64,000 nt of DNA from positions 1 to 64,000 of the forward strand of contig JAUICM010000003.1 of NCBI GenBank assembly GCA_030427885.1. Direction: 5' to 3'. This document shows, one piece after another, positions 26,513 through 35,049 of this stretch. Both the position numbers and the translations under genes were made by a program. Numbering within the stretch: position 1 is the stretch's first letter; each line of letters starts with the position of its first letter. The DNA comes from Rhodothermia bacterium. Lineage in GTDB: Bacteria; Bacteroidota; Rhodothermia; Balneolales; Balneolaceae. Below the pieces are notes generated by a model, which worked only from the letters and a program-made list of their open reading frames with translations, was not told the origin of the DNA and did not search any database.

Positions 26513-27169
26513 ATGATTAATGAAAGAAAATCAGCGAAAGCCGACTTGAGGAGATCTTATAATCTCATCCTTCAATTCGGACTTATTGTCGCTCTCCTGA
26601 TTATTATCGGGTTGGTTCGAGTAAATCTTTACAGTGCTCCTCCAGCTCCCATAGCAATTGATGAACAAGAGGAAGTTGTTATGGAGGAAGTAATTCAAAC
26701 CAAACAAATTGAAACTCCACCACCACCACCGCGCCCACCAGTGCCGGTAGAGGTTCCTAACGACGAGATCATAGAAGATGACGTTGTTGACCTGGATTTG
26801 GAGTTTGACCTTGATGGTCCTATGGATCTTCCACCACCACCACCACCAGCTGAAGAAGAAGAAGAAGAATTCTTTGTGGTTGTAGAAAACATGCCTCAAT
26901 TGAATGGTGGACTTGCTGAGCTTCAAAGAAAAGTTAAGTATCCTGAGATGGCCCGCCGTGCAGGTATTGAAGGCCGTGTAACCGTTCAGTTCATCGTGAA
27001 CGAAGATGGTAAAGTTGAGAATCCACGTGTTATCCGCGGTATTGGCGGAGGTTGTGATGAAGCAGCACTTGCAGCCGTAAAGCAAGCTGAATTCACACCA
27101 GGTATGCAACGTGGTAGACCGGTACGTGTTCAGTACTCGTTACCAATCGTATTCAGGCTTCAGAACTAA
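26513..27169 (+). CDS. TonB-family energy transducer (second of two)
   Basis: 218 residues, paralogue of the preceding gene: both begin with a KADLR-type motif (KSAKADLRRSYNLI here; KNPKADLRSFHTI there) and share the C-terminal domain (YPEMARRAGIEGRVTVQFIV, GIGGGCDEAALAAVKQAEFT). The linker is a classical TonB linker, with PPPPPRPPVPVEVP and PPPPPPAEEEEEEF. The 126-bp gap and the terminator after this gene suggest a two-gene unit made by tandem duplication, possibly with separate promoters. It probably energises receptors such as the one at 60335-63118. Confidence 0.93.
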   Translation: MINERKSAKADLRRSYNLILQFGLIVALLIIIGLVRVNLYSAPPAPIAIDEQEEVVMEEVIQTKQIETPPPPPRPPVPVEVPNDEIIEDDVVDLDLEFDLDGPMDLPPPPPPAEEEEEEFFVVVENMPQLNGGLAELQRKVKYPEMARRAGIEGRVTVQFIVNEDGKVENPRVIRGIGGGCDEAALAAVKQAEFTPGMQRGRPVRVQYSLPIVFRLQN

Positions 27170-27190
27170 GAAGTCTTGTTCAGATCTTAT

Positions 27191-27222
27191 AAAGGCGTGA
27201 TTTTGAATCACGCCTTTTTTTA
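27191..27222 (+). terminator. Terminator after the tandem tonB genes
   Basis: Perfect 12-bp stem AAAGGCGTGATT / AATCACGCCTTT with a 3-base loop, then more Ts, 21 bp after the stop. Confidence 0.92.
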
Positions 27223-27234
27223 TTTCTGATTGTT

Positions 27235-27657
27235 TTATGAAATACTTTTTTCGAATGAATAAAGTACTTCCTTCAGATTCTCAAATCCTACCTTTTTTAT
27301 AGCTTCGGAAAGCACAACCCATTCAAGTGAATGTATTCCTTCACTGGTTTGAGGGCTAAGTTCCTGCTCTTTTGAAAATATCATTGAATACCAATAAGTC
27401 GTCTTACCAATCAGCTTTTTCTTCTCCTGATACTCATGATATGTTGTTCCCAGACCTGAAACTATCAAAGGGAGCTCCGAACCTGTTTCTTCAGCAACCT
27501 CTCTTGCAGCACACATAGAAATAGTCTCGCCTTTCTCCATTTTTCCTTTTGGTATATCCCAATACCCATTTCGGTGAATGAGTAACACTTTGGGTTCATC
27601 ACATCCGCTTTGATAACGGTATACTACACCTCCAGCTGCAATAACTGGCTTAATCAT
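27235..27657 (-). CDS. NUDIX hydrolase
   Basis: 140 residues from the ATG at 27657 (MIKPVIAAGGVVYRY). ATGs at 27666 and 27711 are also in frame, but the last lies well inside the upstream gene. The Nudix box GKMEKGETISMCAAREVAEE-TG fits Gx5Ex7REUXEExGU in full, so a nucleoside-diphosphate-linked substrate and divalent metal are expected. WDIPKGKMEKGE resembles Ap4A/diadenosine-type hydrolases. The chosen start overlaps the end of the DUF1844 gene by 8 bp (ATGATTAA), indicating translational coupling. Confidence 0.88.
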   Translation of the reverse strand: MIKPVIAAGGVVYRYQSGCDEPKVLLIHRNGYWDIPKGKMEKGETISMCAAREVAEETGSELPLIVSGLGTTYHEYQEKKKLIGKTTYWYSMIFSKEQELSPQTSEGIHSLEWVVLSEAIKKVGFENLKEVLYSFEKSIS

Positions 27658-27970
27658 CTGAACCATTTGAAGATGGCTTCTTGTCTCCACCTTTCTTTGA
27701 TTCATCGGCATAATTCAGTCTCAGGTTGGTAAGAACCTGGTCCAGATAGCCCTTCAATTCCTTTGGAAGATTATCTTTGGTATATTTTTCTAATACCGTC
27801 AGTGTATCAATGGCATATTTAGCCGATGGCAGATCCCGTTCGATCTCGTCTGTAGCAGGATTCTTGATCTTACCCAATCCCATCATTCCGATCTGCTGAT
27901 GCTGTTGAATCAGCATCATAAACAATAACTGATCCTGTTGGTCCTTATTTAAATTTCCTTCGTTGATCAT
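27650..27970 (-). CDS. DUF1844 protein
   Basis: 106 residues. The middle part fits DUF1844 (PF08899): LLFMMLIQQHQQIGMMGLGK, then NPATDEIERDLPSAKYAIDT, LTVLEKYTKDNLPKELKGYL and VLTNLRLNYADE. It is mostly helical with no signal peptide, and ends in a disordered Lys/Ser/Gly tail. Function is unknown. Its last codons overlap the NUDIX gene start, so both are made from one transcript. Confidence 0.8.
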   Translation of the reverse strand: MINEGNLNKDQQDQLLFMMLIQQHQQIGMMGLGKIKNPATDEIERDLPSAKYAIDTLTVLEKYTKDNLPKELKGYLDQVLTNLRLNYADESKKGGDKKPSSNGSDD

Positions 27971-28080
27971 CTTAATCTTACTCCAATTATTAGCTGTATT
28001 TTTTTAATGAATTAAAGTTAATAAAGTTCTTTTTTCTTTACCTTTCTAATCCTTAAGAATTTAAGTGAGACTATTCAGAA

Positions 28081-29289
28081 ATGGCAATACTAAAGCCTTT
28101 TAAAGCATGGAGGCCAATACCCGATTTTCTCGGTGAGATTACCTGCGTTCCCTACGATGTTATTGACACCGATGAAGCCCGCGAACTTGCTTCCGGTAAA
28201 CCCAATAGCTTCCTCCATGTAATTCGTCCGGAAATAGACCTGCCAGCTGATACTGATATTCATGCAGATGTAGTGTATCAGAAAGGGGCTGAGAATCTGC
28301 GCTCACTTTTTGGCTCTGAGTTTTTTGAACAGGATGATGAGGACTCACTTTATGTTTACCGCCTGACCTGGAATGGTCGATCTCAGACCGGGATCTTCGG
28401 ATGTGTAAGTGTAAAGGATTATGATCATGAGGTTATTCTGAAACATGAGCTGACGCGCCCGGATAAAGAAGATGACCGTACCAGGCATATACTTACCCAG
28501 CAAGCTCATGCAGAACCGGTTATGATGATCTTCGATGATCTGGCTGGTATCACAAAGATCATGGACGAAATCGTTCAGACTGATCCAGTTTTTGATTTTA
28601 AAGCACCCGATTCCGTACAACACACATTGTGGAAAATCGAAAATACGGAGTCTCTGGTTCTGGCTTTTACTGATATCCCAAAACTCTACATTGCGGATGG
28701 TCATCACCGGTGTGCAAGTGCTTCCCGTGCAGCTCATGATATGGAAATACAAAACCCAGCACACTCAGGTAAGGAAGAGTATAATTTTTTCCCGGCCGTG
28801 TTGTTCCCAATAGATGAAATGGAAATACTGGCCTATAACAGGATTATATATTCGCTACCAGACGGATTCATCAAAAAACTTGCAGAGCAGTTTGAACTTA
28901 TTGAGGATGCCACTCCATTACCAACTGAAAAAGGTTCGCTTAGTTTGTATTTTAAGGGCTCCTGGTTTGGAGTAAGCTTACCGGAATCCTCAAAGAATAA
29001 CGCTGCTGCTCAACTTGATGTATCCCGTTTACAGGAATATATTCTGGAACCATATTTGAATATCACCAACCAAAGAACGGATCAGAATATCAATTTTGTT
29101 GGCGGAATAAGAGGTACCACACAACTCGAACATCTTGTGGACTCGGGAAAAGCCGAATTGGCCATAAGCATGTATCCAACAGATATAAAAGAATTGGTTG
29201 CGGTATCAGATGCGGGGCTATTAATGCCTCCTAAGTCAACCTGGTTTGAGCCCAAACTCAGGTCAGGATTGTTAATTCACTCTTTTTAA
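28081..29289 (+). CDS. DUF1015 protein
   Basis: 402 residues, beginning MAILKPFKAWRPIPDFLGEI, the conserved DUF1015 (COG4198) start. Other family segments: CVPYDVID, YVYRLTWNGRSQTGIFGCVS, LYIADGHHRCASASRAAHD, HLVDSGKAELAISMYPTDI, MPPKSTWFEPKLRSGLL. The ADGHHR motif, with two adjacent His, is a likely catalytic or metal site. The gene ends 27 bp before serC. This pairing is common in bacteria and ties the family to serine metabolism, but the reaction is not established. Confidence 0.93.
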   Translation: MAILKPFKAWRPIPDFLGEITCVPYDVIDTDEARELASGKPNSFLHVIRPEIDLPADTDIHADVVYQKGAENLRSLFGSEFFEQDDEDSLYVYRLTWNGRSQTGIFGCVSVKDYDHEVILKHELTRPDKEDDRTRHILTQQAHAEPVMMIFDDLAGITKIMDEIVQTDPVFDFKAPDSVQHTLWKIENTESLVLAFTDIPKLYIADGHHRCASASRAAHDMEIQNPAHSGKEEYNFFPAVLFPIDEMEILAYNRIIYSLPDGFIKKLAEQFELIEDATPLPTEKGSLSLYFKGSWFGVSLPESSKNNAAAQLDVSRLQEYILEPYLNITNQRTDQNINFVGGIRGTTQLEHLVDSGKAELAISMYPTDIKELVAVSDAGLLMPPKSTWFEPKLRSGLLIHSF

Positions 29290-29316
29290 TTTATCACTCA
29301 CATTACACTCATAAAC

Positions 29317-30396
29317 ATGAAACGAGTACATAATTTTAGCGCAGGACCTGCTGTACTGCCCCTCGAAGTCCTCCAGAAAGCACAGGCAGAATTAGTTGAT
29401 TATCACGGAACAGGAACTTCTATCATGGAAAAGAGCCACCGTGGTGCTGATTATATAGAAGTAGATGCACAAGCACGGGAACGGTTAACCCGGATCCTTG
29501 GGCTTGGCGATGATTTCGAAGTTCTATTTCTGCAGGGCGGAGCAAGCACACAATTTCTTACCATCCCATTCAACTATTTAGCTGAAGGGCAAACTGCTGA
29601 TTACATCAACACCGGAACCTGGTCCAAAAAAGCTATAAAAGAAGCTAAACTGTTCGGTAATGTAAATGTGGCATTTACCAGCGAGGATTCGAACTTTTCC
29701 AGAGTCCCGGGCAACGATGAGTTAAACCTCAGCCCTGACGCTCGTTATGTTCACTTCACTTCAAACAACACCATTTTTGGTACTCAATTCAAATCTGAGC
29801 CGGAAACGAATGGAGTACCACTTGTTTGTGATGCCTCATCTGATTTTTTATCCCGGCCTGTTGATCTGGATAAATACGGTATGATCTATGCCGGTGCCCA
29901 GAAAAATCTTGGCCCTGCAGGGGTAACCATTGTTGTGATCCGTAAAGACTTCATTGATAAGATCGAAAAGACAGATCTTCCAACTATGATCAACTATAAA
30001 ACACATGTTGGTACTATGTTCAATACACCACCTGTATTTTCTGTATATATGGTTAATCTGGTGCTCGAATGGGTTGAAAGTAAAGGCGGACTAAAATATT
30101 TCGAGGAATTTAATAAGAACAAAGCAGCTCTTATCTATAACGAGATAGATGCAGACAGCTTCTACCGGGGAACAGCTGAAAAAGCTTCAAGATCCGATAT
30201 GAATGTTTGTTTCAGACTGGATACTGAAGAACTCGAAGCTGCTTTTCTTAAAGAAGCTAAGTCACATGACCTGGATGCCCTTAAAGGACACAGAAGTGTT
30301 GGTGGAATCCGTGCAAGTATCTACAATGCATGTCCTCAGGAAAGCGTAGAAGCTCTTGTTGCGTTCATGAAAGAGTTCCGGGCCAAAAACGGCTAA
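29317..30396 (+). CDS. serC: Phosphoserine aminotransferase
   Basis: 359 residues. It transfers the amino group from glutamate to 3-phosphohydroxypyruvate, step two of serine synthesis; it also serves pyridoxal phosphate synthesis in some bacteria. The N-terminus RVHNFSAGPAVLP and the GTGTSIMEKSHRG segment are typical. The PLP-binding Lys is K196 (IYAGAQKNLGPAG). The C-terminus GHRSVGGIRASIYNACP is also conserved. Length is standard. It is co-directional with and close behind the DUF1015 gene. serA and serB are not in the window. Confidence 0.97.
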   Translation: MKRVHNFSAGPAVLPLEVLQKAQAELVDYHGTGTSIMEKSHRGADYIEVDAQARERLTRILGLGDDFEVLFLQGGASTQFLTIPFNYLAEGQTADYINTGTWSKKAIKEAKLFGNVNVAFTSEDSNFSRVPGNDELNLSPDARYVHFTSNNTIFGTQFKSEPETNGVPLVCDASSDFLSRPVDLDKYGMIYAGAQKNLGPAGVTIVVIRKDFIDKIEKTDLPTMINYKTHVGTMFNTPPVFSVYMVNLVLEWVESKGGLKYFEEFNKNKAALIYNEIDADSFYRGTAEKASRSDMNVCFRLDTEELEAAFLKEAKSHDLDALKGHRSVGGIRASIYNACPQESVEALVAFMKEFRAKNG

Positions 30397-30410
30397 ACTA
30401 ATTCTATTTT

Positions 30411-30464
30411 CAACAAGGAATGATCAACATTCAGGTAATCACTTTACTTGAATGTTCCTTGTTG
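30411..30464. terminator. Long imperfect hairpin between serC and the rhomboid gene
   Basis: CAACAAGGAA at 30411 pairs with TTCCTTGTTG at 30455-30464. An inner block ACATTCAGGTAA pairs with TTACTTGAATGT apart from one G-T. It sits between convergent genes. T-runs are short, so it may be a weak bidirectional terminator or an RNA-stabilising structure. Confidence 0.5.
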
Positions 30465-30479
30465 ATTTCTGAAAATTGA

Positions 30480-31070
30480 TCAAAGCACACCTATCATGGT
30501 CAGAAAGTGATCGATCGTATTGGGAATGAATGCAAACATATAGATCAGTCCCCACACACCACCTGCAATATGTGCTTCATGATTGATCTTACCTTCCTTT
30601 TTACTAGCCCAAATACTGTACCACACAAAGCAGACTCCAAAAAGTAGTGCCGGTATTCCAATAGGAATAAACATCAGGTAAATTGGTTCGAACGGGTAAA
30701 GAACTATGAAGGCGAACAGCACACTCTCTACAGCTCCGGAAGCTCCGATTGTGGCATACCCCGGATCATCCTTATTTTTGATCAATGAAGGAACGGATGA
30801 GGCAATAAGGCCGGTAAAATACAAGATCACAAAGTGCTCAGCCCCGATGGTGTATTCTAAAGCACTCCCAAAGAAAAAGAGCGTAAACATGTTGAATAAA
30901 AGGTGAGTGATCCCACCATGAAGAAATCCTGAGGTGATAAGCTCATACCAGGTGTTATTCCTGATGGTTCGGTATGGCATGAGCAATCCAAGCTCCATCA
31001 CCTTAGGAACATAAAATGCTATAAAAGAAATAACCACGTTTATGGCGATGATAGTGAACGTAACCGTCAT
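30480..31070 (-). CDS. Rhomboid intramembrane serine protease
   Basis: 196 residues with six hydrophobic segments. The catalytic Ser is in the GASGAVE motif of helix 4 (YATIGASGAVESVLF), and the partner His is in HEAHIAGGVWG of helix 6. HLLFNMFTLFFFG in helix 2 carries the supporting His/Asn. This is the minimal bacterial rhomboid layout, without an extra helix or a cytoplasmic domain. The enzyme cleaves membrane protein segments; its substrate cannot be told from context. Confidence 0.94.
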   Translation of the reverse strand: MTVTFTIIAINVVISFIAFYVPKVMELGLLMPYRTIRNNTWYELITSGFLHGGITHLLFNMFTLFFFGSALEYTIGAEHFVILYFTGLIASSVPSLIKNKDDPGYATIGASGAVESVLFAFIVLYPFEPIYLMFIPIGIPALLFGVCFVWYSIWASKKEGKINHEAHIAGGVWGLIYMFAFIPNTIDHFLTMIGVL

Positions 31071-31165
31071 TTATTTTTTACATAGTAGTTAGGAAGTATT
31101 GCAGATTTATCAAAATACTGAGTACTATTAATTTTAATTCTCTTCATTATTGAGAACTCTTTTAG

Positions 31166-31237
31166 GCCGATATAGCTCAGGGGTAGAGCAACGCTCTCGT
31201 AAAGCGTAGGTCGTCGGTTCAAATCCGACTATCGGCT
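31166..31237 (+). tRNA. tRNA-Thr (anticodon CGT)
   Basis: 72-nt cloverleaf: acceptor stem GCCGATA / TATCGGC, D arm AGCTCAGGGGTAGAGC, anticodon stem ACGCT / AGCGT with loop CTCGTAA (anticodon CGT), T arm GTCGG-TTCAAAT-CCGAC. No encoded CCA. It stands alone between the rhomboid gene and the S74 protein gene. Confidence 0.93.
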
Positions 31238-31242
31238 CTACA

Positions 31243-31279
31243 TAAAAAACCCTGGTTCATCAATTGACAAACCAGGGTT
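31243..31279 (-). terminator. Terminator of the S74 surface-protein gene
   Basis: Perfect 10-bp stem AACCCTGGTT / AACCAGGGTT (31248-31257, 31270-31279). On the minus strand it is followed by a T run. It sits 22 bp beyond the stop of the 31302-34196 gene, and may also end the tRNA transcript from the other side. Confidence 0.85.
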
Positions 31280-31301
31280 AACTTAATTGGGTAAACCTAT
31301 C

Positions 31302-34196
31302 TTACTTTTCTGAAACTGATTTTCCTACACTCGCAGTTTCAGTATTAATAAGCCTCATAATTGTATCTAATTGAGACTTAATTCCATCAATCTCAGCAAC
31401 ACGGTCTTTGAGATCAGAATTTTCTGATTCTAGCACTTCGATCTTTGCGTTAAGATCTTTCACTGCTTCAATTAGAACAGCAACCATCTGAGAATAGTTT
31501 ACGGATTTCATTCCGTCTTCATCGGTATGAACAAACTCAGGATAGACTTTCTCCACTTCCTGAGCAATTACCCCAATTTGGTTGTCAGCAGATTTGTATT
31601 TATCGATCCAATTATAACTTACTCCACGAAGCTGTAATGTATTATCCAGTGCATTTGACAGAGGCTGAATATTAGTTTTCAGGCGACGATCAGAAGTTTC
31701 TGTTAGTGAGGTTACTGTGATTCCTCCACTGGATCCATTGATGTCGATCATTTTTGTTCCGCTTACAAACATCTCGAGCAGTGGCCCACCACTTTGATTA
31801 TGATTAAGTACAAACCCATCAGTGTATGGGTTCTGCCCTCCACTAATACTCCCACCGGATATACTTTTTACTTCATCATTCGCAGTGTCACCCTCAATAT
31901 ACAATTCGCTAGCTTGCACTTTCCCACTGTATCCGTCAAGTTGAATGGTTCCCTCTGAAGTTCCGTCTGCAATAGTTGATTTATTCAGACTTAAAGTTGC
32001 CCAATCATGAGTTCCATCTGTATCAAGGAAAAGCCCGGCATTATTAACATACCAGTCATTACCATCCGGCGTATTTCCAAATAATTGAATATACGCCATA
32101 TCAGCATTGTTCCAGCTTTGTGCACCCATTTGAATGTTTGGTGTATTAGGTCCCCAGAAAAATGCTCCTCCTCCCTGGTCCTGATTTTCTCCCTCAGCAT
32201 ATAGATCAACAGCTGAATTTTCGTTAGCATCAACTACATTTATTGAAGTAGTTGGACCCGAATCACTACCGATTATAGACCCATTTACTGTTAGATCGCC
32301 ATCTACCACAACTTCACCTGTTAAATACGCTGAACTTGCATGTACGCTGCCATCACTACCGTTCAGGCTGATCATAGATTCCGTGGTCATTCCAGCAATA
32401 TTTGTTTTTGAAAGGCTAAGGTCACCCCACTCATCTGTGCCATCAGAACTTACGGTCAGGAATACATTATTATGGTACCAACCGTTGCCATCTTCGGTGC
32501 TTCCCCACAATTGTATGTAACCAAGATCTGAGTTCTCCCATGTCTGGCCACTGATCTGAACATTCGGACTTGAATTTCCCCATAGAATCATTTCTCCGGC
32601 AGTACCGTCAGGATCATTACCTGTTGAGCTATTTGATACTCCCATACTTATAGCTGTTCCTTTTTGGTCTATCCCACGTTGTGTTGATTGCAATTCAAAG
32701 TACGGCACCTCATTATTTAAATCATTCAACCTGCCACCCATAGACACGAGAGATACAAAAGGGCTGGTAGAAGTTCCTTCCATTGAGAAAAACGGCAGGT
32801 TGTTGTTCCATGAAGCACTCCCTATCAAAGTCCCTCCCGCATATGATTCGTCTTCATTATAGCCAACAACCTGAACAAAGCCTCCAATTCCATAATTACC
32901 AAACCATGCCGTAGGTTGTGCATTATTTTGTTGATAAAAGTAGAGCTGACCTGCACCACTTTGAGTGGTAAGAAGCCGGGCTGCTTTTTCCTGGTTTGTA
33001 TTTAGTAACTCAATATTTCTAAATCCGGTGCTGTCTGGAAAACCTGAAGAACCATTACTTCCGATAGGAGAACCATTTACCATAAGTGTTCCATTCACAT
33101 TAACGTCTCCATCAAAATATCCAGCCCAATTTTCTACTCCCTCCCAGGCAGAGCCATATACTCCATAGTTAACACCAGGTCCAAATGCCCGGCCAGCTAC
33201 ACCATGATTTATTACTGAATCAGCAACTCCAGCCGAGGATAAACCATGCACTCCAAAATTCCATTTTCCATTTTCACCTGATGCATTGGCCTCAAGACCT
33301 GTATTATTCCATAAATTGCCCTCGGCATAACCTGAAAGCCCAAAATTTATGGACCCTTGCCCATACTCTTTTCCTTCATCTCCATTTCCGGACCCAGAGG
33401 CAACTCCGCTTAAACCATAATTATATTTTGCCTGTGACGCCGCTTGCCCGTACACACCATATCGGGTTCCGTTGGTTGCATCCGGATTCCATGCAGTACC
33501 AATCATACCAATATGAGTACCATTACCCTGCCCGCTTGCAGTTCCACTTACCGCAAATTGGCTTGCACCATTTGCAGCCTCTTCACGAATCTCACCATGA
33601 ATTGGCCTGTTGCGACCTGTTGAAAGACCAATAACGTTCAAACCGTAGGCTAATTCTTCTTCTGATTCGCTTCCAGCCCTGATAATAGTCAGTGAATCCT
33701 GTAGCGCAGCATTATCAGTATTAATTTCTATGAAATCATTGAAGCCGTTATTAGCCGTAGAATCTGTAGCCCCCCCATTTATAACATTCTGAGCAAATAA
33801 TGCATATGGAACTGAAAGCAGCCGTGTAGTACCAAGATCCTCATAACTCGTACCCCCGGTTGGATCTATCGCTAGTTTTACATAATAATCTCCGCTTGCC
33901 CAGTTCACTGAACTGAAATTATTACCCTCAGAAGGAATCCCTTCTCCGATGACAAGCTGAAGTAATCCCACGGCGTTTGTTGTATCAAGATGGGTTTCTG
34001 TATAGACTGCTTCTCCTCTTTCAGATCCCATTAAAATGGTTACCTGTATTCCAAGCTCCTGTTCAATAAGTGGTAGTCCATCCACACTCCTGGCCACCGC
34101 CTGAAAATTAAATCCTTGCGGAACCTGTGCATATACTTTTGTAGATATTAGTATCACTAATAGAACGAAAATAGTTTTTATAAGCTGCTTTTTCAT
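31302..34196 (-). CDS. Exported protein with C-terminal endosialidase-chaperone (S74) domain
   Basis: 964 residues with a signal peptide (MKKQLIKTIFVLLVILIS, ends KVYAQ). The N-terminal domain begins VPQGFNFQAVARSVDG, often seen at the start of Bacteroidota fibre-like proteins. A Gly/Asn/Ser-rich middle contains at least two related blocks (IQLWGSTEDGNGWYHNN; IQLFGNTPDGNDWYVNN). From about residue 834 comes the Peptidase_S74 intramolecular chaperone: SDRRLKTNIQPLSNAL, IGVIAQEVEKVYPEF and VNYSQMVAVLIEAVKDL, then a coiled coil. In phage tail spikes this domain drives trimerisation and cuts itself off. There is no sorting tail. Probably an operon with the small sorting-tail gene just upstream. 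Confidence 0.9.
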   Translation of the reverse strand: MKKQLIKTIFVLLVILISTKVYAQVPQGFNFQAVARSVDGLPLIEQELGIQVTILMGSERGEAVYTETHLDTTNAVGLLQLVIGEGIPSEGNNFSSVNWASGDYYVKLAIDPTGGTSYEDLGTTRLLSVPYALFAQNVINGGATDSTANNGFNDFIEINTDNAALQDSLTIIRAGSESEEELAYGLNVIGLSTGRNRPIHGEIREEAANGASQFAVSGTASGQGNGTHIGMIGTAWNPDATNGTRYGVYGQAASQAKYNYGLSGVASGSGNGDEGKEYGQGSINFGLSGYAEGNLWNNTGLEANASGENGKWNFGVHGLSSAGVADSVINHGVAGRAFGPGVNYGVYGSAWEGVENWAGYFDGDVNVNGTLMVNGSPIGSNGSSGFPDSTGFRNIELLNTNQEKAARLLTTQSGAGQLYFYQQNNAQPTAWFGNYGIGGFVQVVGYNEDESYAGGTLIGSASWNNNLPFFSMEGTSTSPFVSLVSMGGRLNDLNNEVPYFELQSTQRGIDQKGTAISMGVSNSSTGNDPDGTAGEMILWGNSSPNVQISGQTWENSDLGYIQLWGSTEDGNGWYHNNVFLTVSSDGTDEWGDLSLSKTNIAGMTTESMISLNGSDGSVHASSAYLTGEVVVDGDLTVNGSIIGSDSGPTTSINVVDANENSAVDLYAEGENQDQGGGAFFWGPNTPNIQMGAQSWNNADMAYIQLFGNTPDGNDWYVNNAGLFLDTDGTHDWATLSLNKSTIADGTSEGTIQLDGYSGKVQASELYIEGDTANDEVKSISGGSISGGQNPYTDGFVLNHNQSGGPLLEMFVSGTKMIDINGSSGGITVTSLTETSDRRLKTNIQPLSNALDNTLQLRGVSYNWIDKYKSADNQIGVIAQEVEKVYPEFVHTDEDGMKSVNYSQMVAVLIEAVKDLNAKIEVLESENSDLKDRVAEIDGIKSQLDTIMRLINTETASVGKSVSEK

Positions 34197-34214
34197 TTGT
34201 CTTTCGTTTTATTT

Positions 34215-34727
34215 TTATTTGATTAAAATCATTTTTTTCGTCATAATATTTTTTCCATCGGCAGTAAGAGTGTAGAAATACATTCCACTTGCAAATGAAC
34301 CAGCATTAAAGGTCGCACTATGAAATCCAGCTGGTCTATCTTCATCTAAGAGTACCGCTACTTTCGCCCCGATCGAATTGTATACTTCTAACTTAACCCT
34401 TGACGATTTAGGTAAGGAGAACTGGATCTTAGTTGATGGGTTAAACGGATTCGGATAATTCTGACTTAGCTCAATTTTATCAGGAAGCTCCAGATTTTCT
34501 GTTTCCTTTGAAGTCAAAATCCCATCTAATGATGATATAAAACCACTATTGAAGCTGAGCGATCCAGAACTAAAATCTCCCGAAACCGACTCTCCACTCA
34601 TAAAAATTACTTGTACTGAAGAATTACTGAATTCCCCGAAAGCTGTGGAGATGAGTGTTTGTGCGTTAGTATTCCGGCCAGACATCGTACAAATTCCCAT
34701 CACTGTCAACATGAAGAGCTTTTTCAT
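34215..34727 (-). CDS. Small secreted protein with type IX sorting tail
   Basis: 170 residues from the ATG at 34727, preceded by GGAGATTTT, giving a signal peptide MKKLFMLTVMGICTMSG; an upstream ATG at 34778 would spoil it. The mature part has only about 60 residues before the sorting domain. That domain starts [19 protein letters not shown] and ends MTKKMILIK. The stop lies 18 bp before the S74 gene, so the two are one operon and may act together at the surface. Confidence 0.88.
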   Translation of the reverse strand: MKKLFMLTVMGICTMSGRNTNAQTLISTAFGEFSNSSVQVIFMSGESVSGDFSSGSLSFNSGFISSLDGILTSKETENLELPDKIELSQNYPNPFNPSTKIQFSLPKSSRVKLEVYNSIGAKVAVLLDEDRPAGFHSATFNAGSFASGMYFYTLTADGKNIMTKKMILIK

Positions 34728-35049
34728 AAAATCTCCAACTAAATTTATTTTTTGAATAAAAATTCTACAAAAAAACAAACTTTAATTTCAATTTTACAAC
34801 TACATGAACAGGCGGTTTTCAATAAAAAATATGAACTAATTACGTTCATTAAGATCAGGTAGAGTAAAAACTATTTATAGAATCCTCATCAGAGGATATT
34901 CCGGCATTATTATTTTTTTTATTGACTACATGATCCGTTACATCAATCAAATCACACTTGTTCATCTATGGTAAAGAGCTCCACATTACCTTTTCGTTTT
35001 AAGGTCTTCTTACTCTATATTCATAAAAGCTTAGCAAGGAGTTAATTAG

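Noticed and set aside
26531-27109. 192-codon frame antisense to the second tonB gene
   Set aside because: It is the mirror of the Pro/Glu-rich linker, giving runs of Trp and Phe. The tonB frame on the other strand is clearly real.
31302-34196. S74 domain as a sign of a prophage
   Set aside because: No other phage genes surround it, and the protein has a signal peptide and a Bacteroidota-type N-terminal domain.
34779-35049. Intergenic region before the TPR histidine kinase, searched for an RNA gene
   Set aside because: It is AT-rich with one small hairpin (ATCCTC-ATCA-GAGGAT near 34880) but no T tract or conserved RNA features visible.
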